Position numbers and translations under genes: made by a program. Shown piece by piece: positions 50,856 to 61,561 of a DNA stretch of 64,000 nucleotides. The notes below the pieces were generated by a model. It did no database searches and was not told the origin of the DNA. It saw nothing but the letters and a program-made list of their open reading frames with translations. The stretch is from contig CAVZTF010000003.1 in NCBI GenBank assembly GCA_963778185.1, positions 1,736,001 through 1,800,000 on the forward strand, read 5' to 3'. Positions within the stretch are counted from its first letter, which is position 1. Every line of letters starts with the position of its first letter. The stretch comes from RPQJ01 sp963778185 (GTDB lineage Bacteria; Pseudomonadota; Gammaproteobacteria; Steroidobacterales; Steroidobacteraceae).

Positions 50856-50930
50856 CAGGCGGGCCTTGCGACTCCATCCGGGCGAGCATGTGTTCTTCGC
50901 GAGCCCGGATGGAGTCGCAAGGCCCGCCTG
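50856..50930. repeat. Perfect 28-bp inverted repeat (19-bp loop)
   Basis: Arms 50856-50883 and 50903-50930 are exact reverse complements, with a 19-base loop (50884-50902). The arm reads CAGGCGGGCCTTGCGACTCC and then ATCCGGGC. It lies in the 214 bp between the convergent small basic protein and MBL genes, and no gene occupies it. No T-run follows on either strand, so a standard intrinsic terminator is not supported, though a long hairpin between convergent genes could still stop transcription. It could equally be a member of a dispersed repeat family. Confidence 0.85.
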
Positions 50931-50968
50931 GCACCGACGTCCGACGTCCTGCGCCTCGAGGCCGACGA

Positions 50969-51622
50969 CTAGCGCCTGGCGCCCACGGCCGCGTCGGAGA
51001 CGAACGGATTGCTGCGCCGTTCCTCTCCAAAGGTCGACATGGGCCCGTGCCCCGGCACGAACCGCACGTCGTCGCCGAGCGGAAACAGCTTGCCGCGGAT
51101 CGCGTTGATGAGTGTGTCGTAGTCGCCGCCCGGAAAGTCCGTGCGTCCGATGGAGCCCGCGAACAGCACGTCGCCGACGAACGCGAGGCGTTCCGCGGCG
51201 GAGTAGAACACCACGTGGCCCGGCGTGTGCCCGGGGCAGTGGCGCACGTCGAATTCGATCTCCCCGACCTGGACGCGGTCGCCCTCGTCGAGCCAGCGAT
51301 CGGGCGCGAAGCTGTCGCAGTGGCCGAAACCGAACATCTTCCCCTGCTCGGGCAGCCCGTCGATCCAGAACTGGTCGCCGCGGTGCGGGCCCTCGATGGG
51401 CAGCTCGAGCGTACGCGAGAGTTCGGCCGTGCCGCCCGCGTGGTCGATGTGCGCGTGCGTCAGCAGGATTTTCTCGAGGCGCACGTTCTCCTGGCGCGCG
51501 AGGGCCAGGATCTTGTCGAGGTCGCCGCCCGGGTCGATCACCGCACCGGCGCCGCTCCTCTCGCACCACACGAGGGAGCAGTTCTGCGCGAACGGCGTGA
51601 CGGGGATGATGCTCGCGCGCAT
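50969..51622 (-). CDS. MBL-fold metallo-hydrolase (glyoxalase II-like)
   Basis: A 217-residue metallo-beta-lactamase-fold enzyme. The metal motif THAHIDHAGG (HxHxDH) is complete. Further ligands are His in RHCPGHTPGH, Asp in FVGDVLFAGSIGRTDFPGG and the last His in FVPGHGPMSTFG. This matches the YcbL/GloB-like group that hydrolyses thioesters such as S-lactoylglutathione. The start is the ATG at 51622 (MRASIIPVTPFAQNC), one base after the stop of the DUF502 gene, so the two are an operon. Confidence 0.9.
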   Translation of the reverse strand: MRASIIPVTPFAQNCSLVWCERSGAGAVIDPGGDLDKILALARQENVRLEKILLTHAHIDHAGGTAELSRTLELPIEGPHRGDQFWIDGLPEQGKMFGFGHCDSFAPDRWLDEGDRVQVGEIEFDVRHCPGHTPGHVVFYSAAERLAFVGDVLFAGSIGRTDFPGGDYDTLINAIRGKLFPLGDDVRFVPGHGPMSTFGEERRSNPFVSDAAVGARR

Positions 51623-51623
51623 G

Positions 51624-52247
51624 TCAGGCGGCGGCGCCCGCGGCCGCCGGTCCCGCGACCGGCGGTGCGCCCTGCACGCCGCCCATGAGCGCAATGCGCA
51701 TGCCCGTCTCCACGGAGAGCGTAGTGGGCTCGAGGATGTCCCGCGGCAGGAACAGCGTGTAGCCGCCGCCCACCATGTAGCTCATCGGCAGGTAGACCGC
51801 GACCGTATCGGCCGCGGCGCCGCCGATGCCGAGCGCGGCGCCGGACTCAGCCGTCACGAAGCCGATCACCTTGCCGGGGCCGAACGGCACCATGACCACG
51901 CGCTTGAGGTCGCTGCCCTTGCCCGCGGACGGGAAGAACCTCATGAAGTCGCGGATCGCGACGTAAATGGTCTTCACCACGGGGATGCGCGCGAACAGCA
52001 GGTCGCCGAGCTTGAGCGCGCGGCGCACCACGTAGGCGTTGATGCCGAGCCCCACCACGTACAGCAGCAGCAGGCCCGCCACGAGGCCGAGGCCGGGCCG
52101 GTAGAGGTGGCCCGGGATCAGGAGCTTGAGCGGGCCGGAAAACAGCCGCTCGGCGGTGACGGCGAGCCAGTACACGAGGTACAGGGTCAGGCCGATGGGA
52201 AGGATGGCCACCAGGCCCTTCAGCATCGTGTTCCAGATCGTGCGCAT
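51624..52247 (-). CDS. DUF502 family membrane protein
   Basis: A 207-residue protein with two N-terminal membrane helices (MLKGLVAILPIGLTLYLVYW and LGLVAGLLLLYVVGLGI). The DUF502 soluble domain follows: IPVVKTIYVAIRDFMRFF, VVMVPFGPGKVIGFVTAESG, VAVYLPMSYMVGGGYTLFLP and LSVETGMRIALMGGV. The function of the family is unknown. A Pro/Ala-rich tail ends the protein. First gene of a pair with the MBL hydrolase. Confidence 0.9.
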   Translation of the reverse strand: MRTIWNTMLKGLVAILPIGLTLYLVYWLAVTAERLFSGPLKLLIPGHLYRPGLGLVAGLLLLYVVGLGINAYVVRRALKLGDLLFARIPVVKTIYVAIRDFMRFFPSAGKGSDLKRVVMVPFGPGKVIGFVTAESGAALGIGGAAADTVAVYLPMSYMVGGGYTLFLPRDILEPTTLSVETGMRIALMGGVQGAPPVAGPAAAGAAA

Positions 52248-52341
52248 GGATGTCCTCCGCGGGCTGCGAAGTATGGGGAGACAGGGCCCGCCTCGCCAGC
52301 GCGATCACGTATCATCAGGGCGATTCCCCGGATTGCCAGCG

Positions 52342-53781
52342 ATGCCCCTGCGAATACGACTCCTCCTCGCCACTGTGCTCGGTTTGACCTGCGCTCCCGC
52401 CGCACTCGCGGCACGTGACCGCCCCTACCTCCCGCCCGACGTCCAACGCGTGCTCGACCAGCGGCGCGTTTCCGGCAACGGCCTGAGCGTGGTGGTGCGC
52501 GAGGTGGGCCGCGACGAGCCCCTCGTCAGCTACAACTCGCAGGTCCCCCGCAACCCCGCGTCGACGATGAAGGTGCTCACCACCTACGCGGCGCTGGAGG
52601 TGCTTGGACCGGCGTACACCTGGCGGACGCGGGCCTACGCGGCGGGCCCGGTGCGCGACGGGGTGCTCGAGGGAAACCTCGTGCTCGTCGGGGGCGGCGA
52701 CCCGTTCATGACCACGGAGCGCTGGTGGGGGTTCGTCAACGGCGTCCGGCAGGCGGGAATTGCGCGCGTCACGGGCGACGTGATCATCGACAACAGCTTT
52801 TTCGCGCCGCAGGGCGACGATCGCGGCGCCTTCGACAACCGTCCGTACCGGACCTACAACGTCCTGCCGGACGCGCTGATGGTCAACTTCCAGACTGTCA
52901 CGCTCAGCGTCGTGCCGGACCTCGCGACGAATTCAGCGCGTGCGAGCGTCCATCCTTGGCCCGCGAACCTCGTCGTCGAGAACTCGGTGAGGCTCGATCG
53001 CGCGCCGTGCCGGCGCGGTTCGGGTGGCGTGGTGGTGGCGATGCCCGACGGCCCGACCGGCAATCGTGTCAGCGTCGCGGGGCACTACGCCTCGGGTTGC
53101 GGGCCGCTGTCCGTGTCGCGCGCGGTCATGCGGGCGCCCGACTACGCCTACGGGACCTTCAAGACCTTGTGGCAGCAAACCGGCGGCACGCTTGAAGGAG
53201 GCATGCGGGTCGGGGTCGTGCCGGCCGATGCGCGCCTCATGTACACGCACGAATCGCTGAGCCTAGCCGAGGTCATCCGTCTCGTGAACAAGTACTCGAG
53301 CAACGTCATGGCGCGGCACCTGCTGCTCACGCTGGCCGCGGAGAAGGCCGGCCAGCCCGCCACCGCGGCCGCGGGACGTCAGGCGACCGTGGATTTCCTC
53401 GCCTCACGCGGCATCTCGATTCCGGACCTGGTGCTCGAGAATGGATCGGGCCTCTCGCGGGAGGAGCGGATCACGGCCGCGGGACTCGCCGATGTCCTGA
53501 GCGCGGCCTGGACGAGTCAGTACATGCCGGAGTTCGCGGCATCCCTGCCGTTGTCGGCCACCGACGGCACGCTGCGTCGCCGCTTTCGCGCGCCGGAAAT
53601 GCAGGGACGGCTGCGCATGAAGACGGGAAGCCTGAAGGACGTGAGCGCGCTTGCGGGATACGTGAACGCTGCGTCGGGCCGTACGTACGTCGTCGTGGTG
53701 ATCCTCAACCATCCGCTGGCCGACACGGGCGTGGGCGAGGCCGTGCAGACGGCGCTGGTGCAGTGGGCCTTCGGCCAGTAG
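52342..53781 (+). CDS. dacB: D-alanyl-D-alanine carboxypeptidase/endopeptidase (PBP4 type)
   Basis: A 479-residue periplasmic class C penicillin-binding protein that trims or cleaves peptidoglycan cross-links. The signal peptide ends near ALA-A (residues 22-25). The serine-transferase motifs are intact: S-x-x-K in NPASTMKVLTT (Ser74-Lys77), S-x-N in KYSSNVMARHLL and K-T-G in MKTGSLKDVSA. The inserted middle domain of PBP4 (about 95-290) is present, and length matches E. coli DacB (477). The start is the ATG at 52342. Confidence 0.93.
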   Translation: MPLRIRLLLATVLGLTCAPAALAARDRPYLPPDVQRVLDQRRVSGNGLSVVVREVGRDEPLVSYNSQVPRNPASTMKVLTTYAALEVLGPAYTWRTRAYAAGPVRDGVLEGNLVLVGGGDPFMTTERWWGFVNGVRQAGIARVTGDVIIDNSFFAPQGDDRGAFDNRPYRTYNVLPDALMVNFQTVTLSVVPDLATNSARASVHPWPANLVVENSVRLDRAPCRRGSGGVVVAMPDGPTGNRVSVAGHYASGCGPLSVSRAVMRAPDYAYGTFKTLWQQTGGTLEGGMRVGVVPADARLMYTHESLSLAEVIRLVNKYSSNVMARHLLLTLAAEKAGQPATAAAGRQATVDFLASRGISIPDLVLENGSGLSREERITAAGLADVLSAAWTSQYMPEFAASLPLSATDGTLRRRFRAPEMQGRLRMKTGSLKDVSALAGYVNAASGRTYVVVVILNHPLADTGVGEAVQTALVQWAFGQ

Positions 53782-53871
53782 CCGCCCCCTCATCCTTTGG
53801 TCGAATGCCGATGCGGCGGGAAGCGCGCGGCTCGCTATACTCGGAAACCAGGACGCAGCCCCGGTGCAACC

Positions 53872-54291
53872 ATGGCCTACGACCCGAGCAACGTGTTCGC
53901 GCGCATCCTGCGCGGCGAGATTCCGGCCCAGAAGGTACTCGAGGACGAGCACACGCTGGCCTTCATGGACGTGATGCCGCAGGCTGACGGTCACACGCTC
54001 GTCGTTCCCAGGGCCGCGAGCGAGAACATCTTCGACATCCCTCCCGAGGCGCTCGCGGCCACCATCCTCGCCACCCAGCGGGTCGCGCGAGCCGTGAAGC
54101 GCGCCTTCGATCCGCCCGGCGTGATGATCGCGCAACTGAACGGGCGCGGCGCCGGGCAGAGCGTGTTCCACCTGCATTTCCACGTACTGCCGCGCTACGA
54201 AGGCGTGGATTTCCGCTTCCACGCGCGCGACATGGCGGACCCGACGCTGCTCGCGGAACATGCCGCGCGGGTCCGGGCCGCGCTCGACTGA
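53872..54291 (+). CDS. HIT family protein
   Basis: A 139-residue histidine-triad protein. VFARILRGEIPAQKVLEDEH and AFMDVMPQADGHTLVVPR open the fold. The active-site triad reads QSVFHLHFHVLPRY (H-x-H-x-H). HIT hydrolases cleave adenosine phosphoramidates or dinucleotide tags. TATACT (53836-53841) is a candidate -10. The acs gene starts 16 bp downstream, so they may be co-transcribed, which would fit handling of aminoacyl- or acyl-adenylate by-products. Confidence 0.9.
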   Translation: MAYDPSNVFARILRGEIPAQKVLEDEHTLAFMDVMPQADGHTLVVPRAASENIFDIPPEALAATILATQRVARAVKRAFDPPGVMIAQLNGRGAGQSVFHLHFHVLPRYEGVDFRFHARDMADPTLLAEHAARVRAALD

Positions 54292-54307
54292 CGGGGAGAC
54301 CCAAGAC

Positions 54308-56245
<1,938 letters not shown>

Positions 56246-56402
56246 CCCGGCTCCGCGCCGCCCGGACTCCGGCCATCGGGGATGGCCGCCGGGCCGCCGG
56301 GATTTCCCCTTACGCCGAATGGCGGAGTGGGCACGCCACCGGTTCCTGCTAGTTTCGACTCGAAAAGCATCGCCGTTCCCGCGTAGCAACGAGGAGAATT
56401 CA

Positions 56403-56729
56403 ATGACCACGGCTCCCAGCATCGATTGGAACGCGGTCATCGCCGACCCGCGCTTCCAGATCCTGCACCGCAGGAAGCGGGCCTTCCTCACGGGACTCAT
56501 GGTCTTCTCCGTGGCCTTCTACTTCCTGCTGCCGATCGGCGCCGCGTACTTCCAGGACCTGTACAGGATGAAGGTCTGGGGCGTCGTCAATTTTGGCCTG
56601 CTGTTCGCGCTGTTCGAATTCGTCGTCGCCTGGCTCATCGCGTTCTTCTACTCGAGCCGCGCTGGCGGTGAGTTCGACCGGCTCGCGCGCGAGATCGCGG
56701 CCGACTACGAGAAGCAGGGGAAGGGCTGA
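56403..56729 (+). CDS. DUF485 family membrane protein (YjcH type)
   Basis: A 108-residue small membrane protein with two helices: FLTGLMVFSVAFYFLLPIGA and FGLLFALFEFVVAWLIAFFY. The start region DPRFQILHRRKRAF is the DUF485 signature. In E. coli its homologue YjcH lies between acs and actP, as here. It probably assists the symporter. A strong GAGGAGA ribosome binding site precedes the ATG. It ends 3 bp before actP. The 157 bp upstream of it hold a GC-rich hairpin (56270-56288) without a T-run. Confidence 0.9.
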   Translation: MTTAPSIDWNAVIADPRFQILHRRKRAFLTGLMVFSVAFYFLLPIGAAYFQDLYRMKVWGVVNFGLLFALFEFVVAWLIAFFYSSRAGGEFDRLAREIAADYEKQGKG

Positions 56730-56732
56730 ACC

Positions 56733-58643
56733 ATGAACACCAGGCATCGCAAGTGGCTGGCGTGGGGCCTGGCGGGCGCGCTGCCGGTCGTCGGCACCAC
56801 GGCGTTCGCGCAGGGCGCCGTGACACCCGAATACCGCTGGCTGACGTTCGCGGTGTTCGCGGCGATCATCACGCTGACCATGTACGTGACTTATGTCGCG
56901 GCGAAGCGCGTGAAGTCGGCCTCGGATTTCTACACGGCCGGCGGCGGCGTCTCCGGCATGCAGAACGGGTGGGCAATCGCGGGTGACTACCTGTCGGCGG
57001 CGTCCTTCCTCGGCATCGCCGGCCTGATCTCGCAGTACGGCTACGACGGCTTCATGTACTCGGTGGGCTGGCTCGTGGCCTACATCACCGTGCTGCTGGT
57101 GATCGCGGAGCCCTGCCGGAACATCGGCCGGTACACGCTTTCGGACATCCTCGCGTATCGCAACGACCCGAAGTGGATGCGCATCGTGGGCGCGATCTCG
57201 GTGATCACCGTCTCGACCTTCTACCTCACGGCGCAGATGGTCGGCGGTGGCGTGCTGGTCAAGACCCTGATCGGGATCGACTACGAGATTTCAGTGATCG
57301 CGGTCGGCGTGCTGATGCTGGCCTACGTGCTGTTCGGGGGCATGGTCGCGACGACCTGGGTGCAGATCATCAAAGCCATCCTGCTGGTGATCGCCTCGCT
57401 GGTCCTCGTGATGCTGGTGTGGGCGCCGTACGGGTTCTCGCTCCCGGGTTTCCTGCAGGACGTCGTCGGCGACCCGAAAGTGCAGGCCAGGGTGGCGGCG
57501 CTCCTCGGCGACCCGGCGCAGAACATGTCCGCGGCCGAGCTCGGCCAGCGGTTCCTCGAGCCGGGACTCTACTTCAAAGCGCCGATCGACCAGATCTCGC
57601 TCGGCATGGCGCTCGTGTTCGGCACGGCGGGCCTGCCGCACATCCTGATGCGGTTCTTCACGGTGCCGACGGCGCAGCAGGCACGCAAGTCGGTGCTCTG
57701 GGCGATGGGGATCATCGGCGGCTTCTACGTGCTCACGCTGTTCCTGGGCTTCGGCGCCGCCATGCACGTGGGTCCCGCGGCCATCGCCTCGGTCGATGCC
57801 GGAGGCAACATGGCCGGCCCGCTGCTCGCGCAATACCTCGGCGGCGGGGCGGATTCCTTCCTCGGCAACTTCATGCTGGCGTTCGTGTCGGCGGTGGCCT
57901 TCGCAACCATCGTGGCCGTCGTGGCGGGCCTCGTGCTCGCGGCGGCTTCCGCGATCGCGCACGACCTTTACGTGGGCGTGTACCACGGTGGCGACGTGGT
58001 GCCGCCGCAGCAGCAGGTGCGTGCCGCGCGCATCGCCACCGTGATCGTCGGCGCGATGGCCATTACGATCGGCATCGCCGCGAAGGGGCAGAACGTCGCC
58101 CACCTCGTCGCACTGGCGTTCGCGGTGGCTGCCTCCGCCAACTTCCCGTGCGTTCTCCTGACGCTGTACTGGAAGCGCTGCAATACCGGAGGCATCGTGC
58201 TCGGCATGATCGTCGGTACCGTCGTCGCCGTCGGCCTCACGCTCGTGTCGCCGAACGTCACCTATCCCAAGACCGTCAAGGCTGCGGCGCAGAAGGTGCT
58301 GGACGGCGAGGCGGCCAAGCGCACCGCGTTCGAGGCGGCACTGGCATCTGCCGACGGGCACGTCGCCGACCAGGCCAGGCTCGACCTCGCCGGGCTCGAG
58401 AAGGCGGTGGCCAAGGCGAACGGCGACCTGACGAAGTTCGAGGGCAAGGAGAGGTCGTTCCTCGGCCTGGAGAAGCCGCTGTTCCAGCTGAAGAACCCGG
58501 GGATCATCTCGATCCCCCTCGGCTTCCTGGCCGTGCTGCTCGGCTCGCTGCTGTTCCGGGACAAGCGCTCGGAGGATCTCTGGCCCGAGGTCTACGCGCG
58601 CCAGAACACGGGCATCCTGGCGTCCAAGGCGTCCTCCCACTGA
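56733..58643 (+). CDS. actP: Cation/acetate symporter
   Basis: A 636-residue sodium:solute symporter (SSS family). A signal-like first segment (WLAWGLAGALPVVGTTAFAQ) precedes about 13 helices. Family motifs include SASDFYTAGGGVSGMQNGWA, IAGDYLSAASFLGIAGLI, GTAGLPHILMRFFTVP and AHDLYVGVY. It is longer than E. coli ActP (549). A hydrophilic Ala/Lys/Asp-rich insert of roughly 60-70 residues (about 510-585, KTVKAAAQKVLDGEAAKR to FEGKERSFLG) lies before the last helix. It is co-transcribed with the DUF485 gene. Confidence 0.93.
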   Translation: MNTRHRKWLAWGLAGALPVVGTTAFAQGAVTPEYRWLTFAVFAAIITLTMYVTYVAAKRVKSASDFYTAGGGVSGMQNGWAIAGDYLSAASFLGIAGLISQYGYDGFMYSVGWLVAYITVLLVIAEPCRNIGRYTLSDILAYRNDPKWMRIVGAISVITVSTFYLTAQMVGGGVLVKTLIGIDYEISVIAVGVLMLAYVLFGGMVATTWVQIIKAILLVIASLVLVMLVWAPYGFSLPGFLQDVVGDPKVQARVAALLGDPAQNMSAAELGQRFLEPGLYFKAPIDQISLGMALVFGTAGLPHILMRFFTVPTAQQARKSVLWAMGIIGGFYVLTLFLGFGAAMHVGPAAIASVDAGGNMAGPLLAQYLGGGADSFLGNFMLAFVSAVAFATIVAVVAGLVLAAASAIAHDLYVGVYHGGDVVPPQQQVRAARIATVIVGAMAITIGIAAKGQNVAHLVALAFAVAASANFPCVLLTLYWKRCNTGGIVLGMIVGTVVAVGLTLVSPNVTYPKTVKAAAQKVLDGEAAKRTAFEAALASADGHVADQARLDLAGLEKAVAKANGDLTKFEGKERSFLGLEKPLFQLKNPGIISIPLGFLAVLLGSLLFRDKRSEDLWPEVYARQNTGILASKASSH

Positions 58644-58674
58644 GGTTGCCCGTGCCGCGGGCGCTCACGCCGAC

Positions 58675-58700
58675 CCTCGCCCGCCAGGTGGCGGGAGAGG
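58675..58700. repeat. REP-like hairpin
   Basis: CCTCGCCCGCC (58675-58685), loop AGGT, GGCGGGAGAGG (58690-58700), with one mismatch. The stem resembles the CCTCTCCCGC/GCGGGAGAGG palindromes dispersed in many proteobacterial genomes. It sits in the 86 bp after actP and could stabilise or end that transcript. Confidence 0.5.
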
Positions 58701-58717
58701 AAGGCGGAGCGCGGGCT

Positions 58718-58730
58718 TAGAATCGTCGCA
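58718..58730 (+). promoter_or_regulatory. Candidate promoter for a leaderless mRNA
   Basis: TAGAAT (58718-58723) lies six bases before the ATG at 58730, so transcription would begin at or next to the start codon. There is no Shine-Dalgarno in the gap. A matching -35 is not evident. Confidence 0.35.
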
Positions 58731-60649
58731 TGGGCACACCGTCGCTGATCATCGAATCGACGATCCGCTTCCTGCGCGAACACGTGCCTTTCTCGGAGAT
58801 GGCACGGCAGGACCTCGAGTTTCTCGCCCAACGGGTACAGCTGGCTTATTTCCCGGTCGGCACGACCATCGTCGACCCCGCCGATGGAATGGCGCGGCAC
58901 CTGCACGTCATCCAGCGCGGGCACGTGCGGGTGCGCAACATGGCCGTCGCAGGCGACGACGAGGTCCGCGGCGCCGGGGAATGCTTCCCGGTGGCGGCAT
59001 TGGCGGCCGGGTCCGCCGGCACGCGGCGCTTCGAGGCCACCGAGGATGTCTTCTGCTACCAGCTGGCTCGCGCGGACTTCGACGCCTTGCGGCGCGTATC
59101 AGCGCCGTTCGCCGACTTCTGCACCCAGGCCCTGGCCGGCATCGTCCAGCACTCGCTCGGGCAGCTGCGCAAGAACTTCACCCAGCGGGCGCTCGAGCAG
59201 CAGACGATGCTCGAATCACTGCGAACGGTATTGAGGCGCGCCCCCGTCTACTGCGAAACCGGGACGCCGATCCGCGCGGCGCTCGAGACCATGAGCAGCG
59301 AGCGCATCGGCACCATCGCCGTGGTCGACTCCTCCGCTCGGCCGGTCGGGATCTTCACGCTCACGGACTTGATGGAGCGGGTCGTCCTGCCCGGCGTGGA
59401 CCTCGGCACGCCCGTCGTGGCGGTCATGACCGCCGACCCGGGCACGATGGACGAGACGGCGACGGCACAGGAGGCCCTGGCGCTCATGGCGCAGCGCGGC
59501 CTGCACCAGCTCATGATCACCCGGGATGGCCACCTCGCGGGCGTGGTGTCGGAGCGCGACCTCTTCGGCCTGCAACGAGTGACGATGCGCAACGTGCTGC
59601 AGTCGATCCGGCTCGCGCGGAACGTGCCCGCACTGCAGCGCACCACCCGCGACATCTTCGCACTGACCGACAACCTCGTCGCGCAGGGCGCGTCGGCCGA
59701 GACGCTCACCAACACCATCACCGCGCTGAACGACGCGCTGACCCAACGGCTTTTCGACCTGCTGCTGCCCCGCTTCGAGCTCGACGACCTCGACTGGTGC
59801 TGGCTTTCGGTCGGCAGCGAGGGCCGGCGCGAGCAGACGGTCGCCACCGACCAGGACAACGCGATCGTGTTCCAGGGCGCAACGGGCGCTTCGGCCGCCA
59901 TCCGCGAGCGGCTGCTCGCCTTCGCGCGCGCGGCGAACGACGGGCTCGCCGAACTCGATTTCCCGCTGTGCACCGGGAACATCATGGCGAGCAACCCCGA
60001 GTACTGCCTCGACACGGTCGAGTGGCGGGCCAAGTTCGCCGGATGGATGCGCGAGCCGACTCCGGAGGCGCTGCTCGGGGCGAACATCTTCTTCGACTTC
60101 CGCCCACTCGCCGGCAAGGCGGATATCGCGGAGAGCCTGCGCGCTTGGCTCGGCAACGTGGCGTCCGAGAACAGGCTGTTCCTGCGCATGCTGGTCGCAA
60201 ACGCGCTGCAGGCCGAGCCACCCCTGGGCGTGATCCGCAAGTTCCGGACCGACGACGGCGACCACGCCGGTACCCTGGACCTGAAGACCCAGGGAACGCG
60301 CATCTTCGTGGACGCGGCGCGGGCCTTCGCGCTGGCCCTGGGCATCGTCGAGACCAACACCTCGCAGCGCCTGAGGCTGGCCGGCCGGCGCCTCAATATC
60401 GACGAGCGCCAGATGGCCTCCACCGTGGAGGCCTATCACTTCCTGCAGATGCTGCGCTTGCGGGCGCAACGCGGCCAGCTCGAGCAGGCGCCCGCGGGTG
60501 CGGCGGACGCGGCGCGGGAACACGCACGTGCGGCCCTGAACCGTGTCGATCCCTACGCGCTCAACGACCTCGACCAGCGCATGCTGAAGGAGTCGTTCCG
60601 CCAGGCGCGCGCGCTGCAGGCGCAGCTCGAGCAGGCGGTCGGGCGGTAG
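58730..60649 (+). CDS. cNMP-binding / CBS / DUF294 nucleotidyltransferase-like protein
   Basis: A 639-residue cytoplasmic protein with three parts. Residues about 10-150 form a cyclic-nucleotide-binding (CRP-like) domain. About 175-290 form a CBS pair (AALETMSSERIGTIAVVDSS; LALMAQRGLHQLMITRDGHL). From about 330 comes a DUF294 nucleotidyltransferase-like domain (WLSVGSEGRREQTVATDQDN, with GSEGR and D-x-D) and its C-terminal helical domain. Proteins of this design often lie beside acetate or solute symporters and are thought to control them, possibly by nucleotidylation. It precedes the exonuclease gene by 18 bp. Confidence 0.9.
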   Translation: MGTPSLIIESTIRFLREHVPFSEMARQDLEFLAQRVQLAYFPVGTTIVDPADGMARHLHVIQRGHVRVRNMAVAGDDEVRGAGECFPVAALAAGSAGTRRFEATEDVFCYQLARADFDALRRVSAPFADFCTQALAGIVQHSLGQLRKNFTQRALEQQTMLESLRTVLRRAPVYCETGTPIRAALETMSSERIGTIAVVDSSARPVGIFTLTDLMERVVLPGVDLGTPVVAVMTADPGTMDETATAQEALALMAQRGLHQLMITRDGHLAGVVSERDLFGLQRVTMRNVLQSIRLARNVPALQRTTRDIFALTDNLVAQGASAETLTNTITALNDALTQRLFDLLLPRFELDDLDWCWLSVGSEGRREQTVATDQDNAIVFQGATGASAAIRERLLAFARAANDGLAELDFPLCTGNIMASNPEYCLDTVEWRAKFAGWMREPTPEALLGANIFFDFRPLAGKADIAESLRAWLGNVASENRLFLRMLVANALQAEPPLGVIRKFRTDDGDHAGTLDLKTQGTRIFVDAARAFALALGIVETNTSQRLRLAGRRLNIDERQMASTVEAYHFLQMLRLRAQRGQLEQAPAGAADAAREHARAALNRVDPYALNDLDQRMLKESFRQARALQAQLEQAVGR

Positions 60650-60667
60650 GGCCGCAGCGCTCGCGAC

Positions 60668-61399
60668 ATGCGGTTTCCCTTCCTTCAGGTGATCGACCGC
60701 CGGCACATCCGGAGCTCCCTGCCGTTGCAGGTGCGTGAACGCCTGGCCGCGCTGCAGGTGCGGTCGAGGCGGCGTGCGCGCGACGACCGCAGCCGAACCG
60801 CAGGGCTGCTTTCCCTCGCGCGGTTCGTGGCCATGGACCTCGAGACCACCGGACCCAACATGACGGCCGACCGCATCATCTCGATCGGCGCCGTCGCGGT
60901 GTCGGGCCGGGCTGTCCAGCACGGGGACGCCTTCGAGGTCGTGGTGAGGCAGCAACGGGAGAGTCGCGCCGACAACATCCTCATCCACCAGATCGGAGGG
61001 CAGGAGCAGCGAGGCGGTGCGGAGCCGGTGGGCGCGCTGTTGTCGTTCCTCGAGTTCCTGGACGGGTCCATCGCCGTGGCCTTCCGCGCGGAGTTCGATT
61101 CGACGGTGCTCAGTCGCGAGCTCGACGACTGCCTCGGCCTCCACATGCGCACGCGGTTCCTCGACCTGGCGATCATCCTGCCGGCGCTGTTTCCGGGCAC
61201 GCAGAACGACACGCTGGACGACTGGCTGCGCCACTTCGGCCTGCCGCCGATCGGGCGACATCACGCGATCGCGGATGCATACGCCAACGCCCAGCTGCTA
61301 CTGCTGTCGCTCGAACAGGCGCAACGCCTGGGGCTCGCGACCGCGGGCAGCCTCCTGAAGGTCGAGAAGTCGCAGCGCTGGCTCGGCCGGCGTCGCTAG
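60668..61399 (+). CDS. DnaQ-like 3'-5' exonuclease (DEDDh)
   Basis: A 243-residue exonuclease-domain protein. Exo I reads FVAMDLETTGPN (D-x-E), Exo II lies in AVAFRAEFDSTVLSRELDD, and Exo III is GRHHAIADAYANAQLL (H-x4-D). The 45-residue N-terminus is helical and basic (LPLQVRERLAALQVRSRRRARDD). It is smaller than the polymerase III epsilon subunit and lacks its C-terminal alpha-binding tail, so it is probably a separate nuclease. It typically pairs with a DUF294 gene near symporters, as here. Confidence 0.87.
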   Translation: MRFPFLQVIDRRHIRSSLPLQVRERLAALQVRSRRRARDDRSRTAGLLSLARFVAMDLETTGPNMTADRIISIGAVAVSGRAVQHGDAFEVVVRQQRESRADNILIHQIGGQEQRGGAEPVGALLSFLEFLDGSIAVAFRAEFDSTVLSRELDDCLGLHMRTRFLDLAIILPALFPGTQNDTLDDWLRHFGLPPIGRHHAIADAYANAQLLLLSLEQAQRLGLATAGSLLKVEKSQRWLGRRR

Positions 61400-61407
61400 C
61401 CCGGCGG

Positions 61408-61426
61408 CCGGGGCCGGCCCCGGTTT
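61408..61426. terminator. GC palindrome followed by short T-run
   Basis: CCGGGGCCGGCCCCGG (61408-61423) is a perfect 16-bp palindrome and can fold as a 6-bp stem with a CCGG loop, then TTT. It lies 9 bp after the exonuclease stop. The T-run is short, so termination is only possible. Confidence 0.35.
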
Positions 61427-61561
61427 CGACTAAGGTCGCACTGACAGCCCTCCGGCTGCGCTGTTAGGTTCAGCGCGCCCACAACAAGGCGCCAGCGCCA
61501 GGGTTGCGACTGGACGCAAGGGGCCCAGGAGGGGCGTTCTCATCTCGAAGGGGGAATTGCA

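Noticed and set aside
56270..56288. Hairpin after acs as an intrinsic terminator
   Set aside because: An 8-bp stem with a GGG loop exists, but no T-run follows and such GC palindromes are frequent here.
56328..56350. Sigma54-type promoter (GGGCACG and CTGC) upstream of the DUF485-actP genes
   Set aside because: The GG and GC elements are 18 bases apart rather than the required 12.
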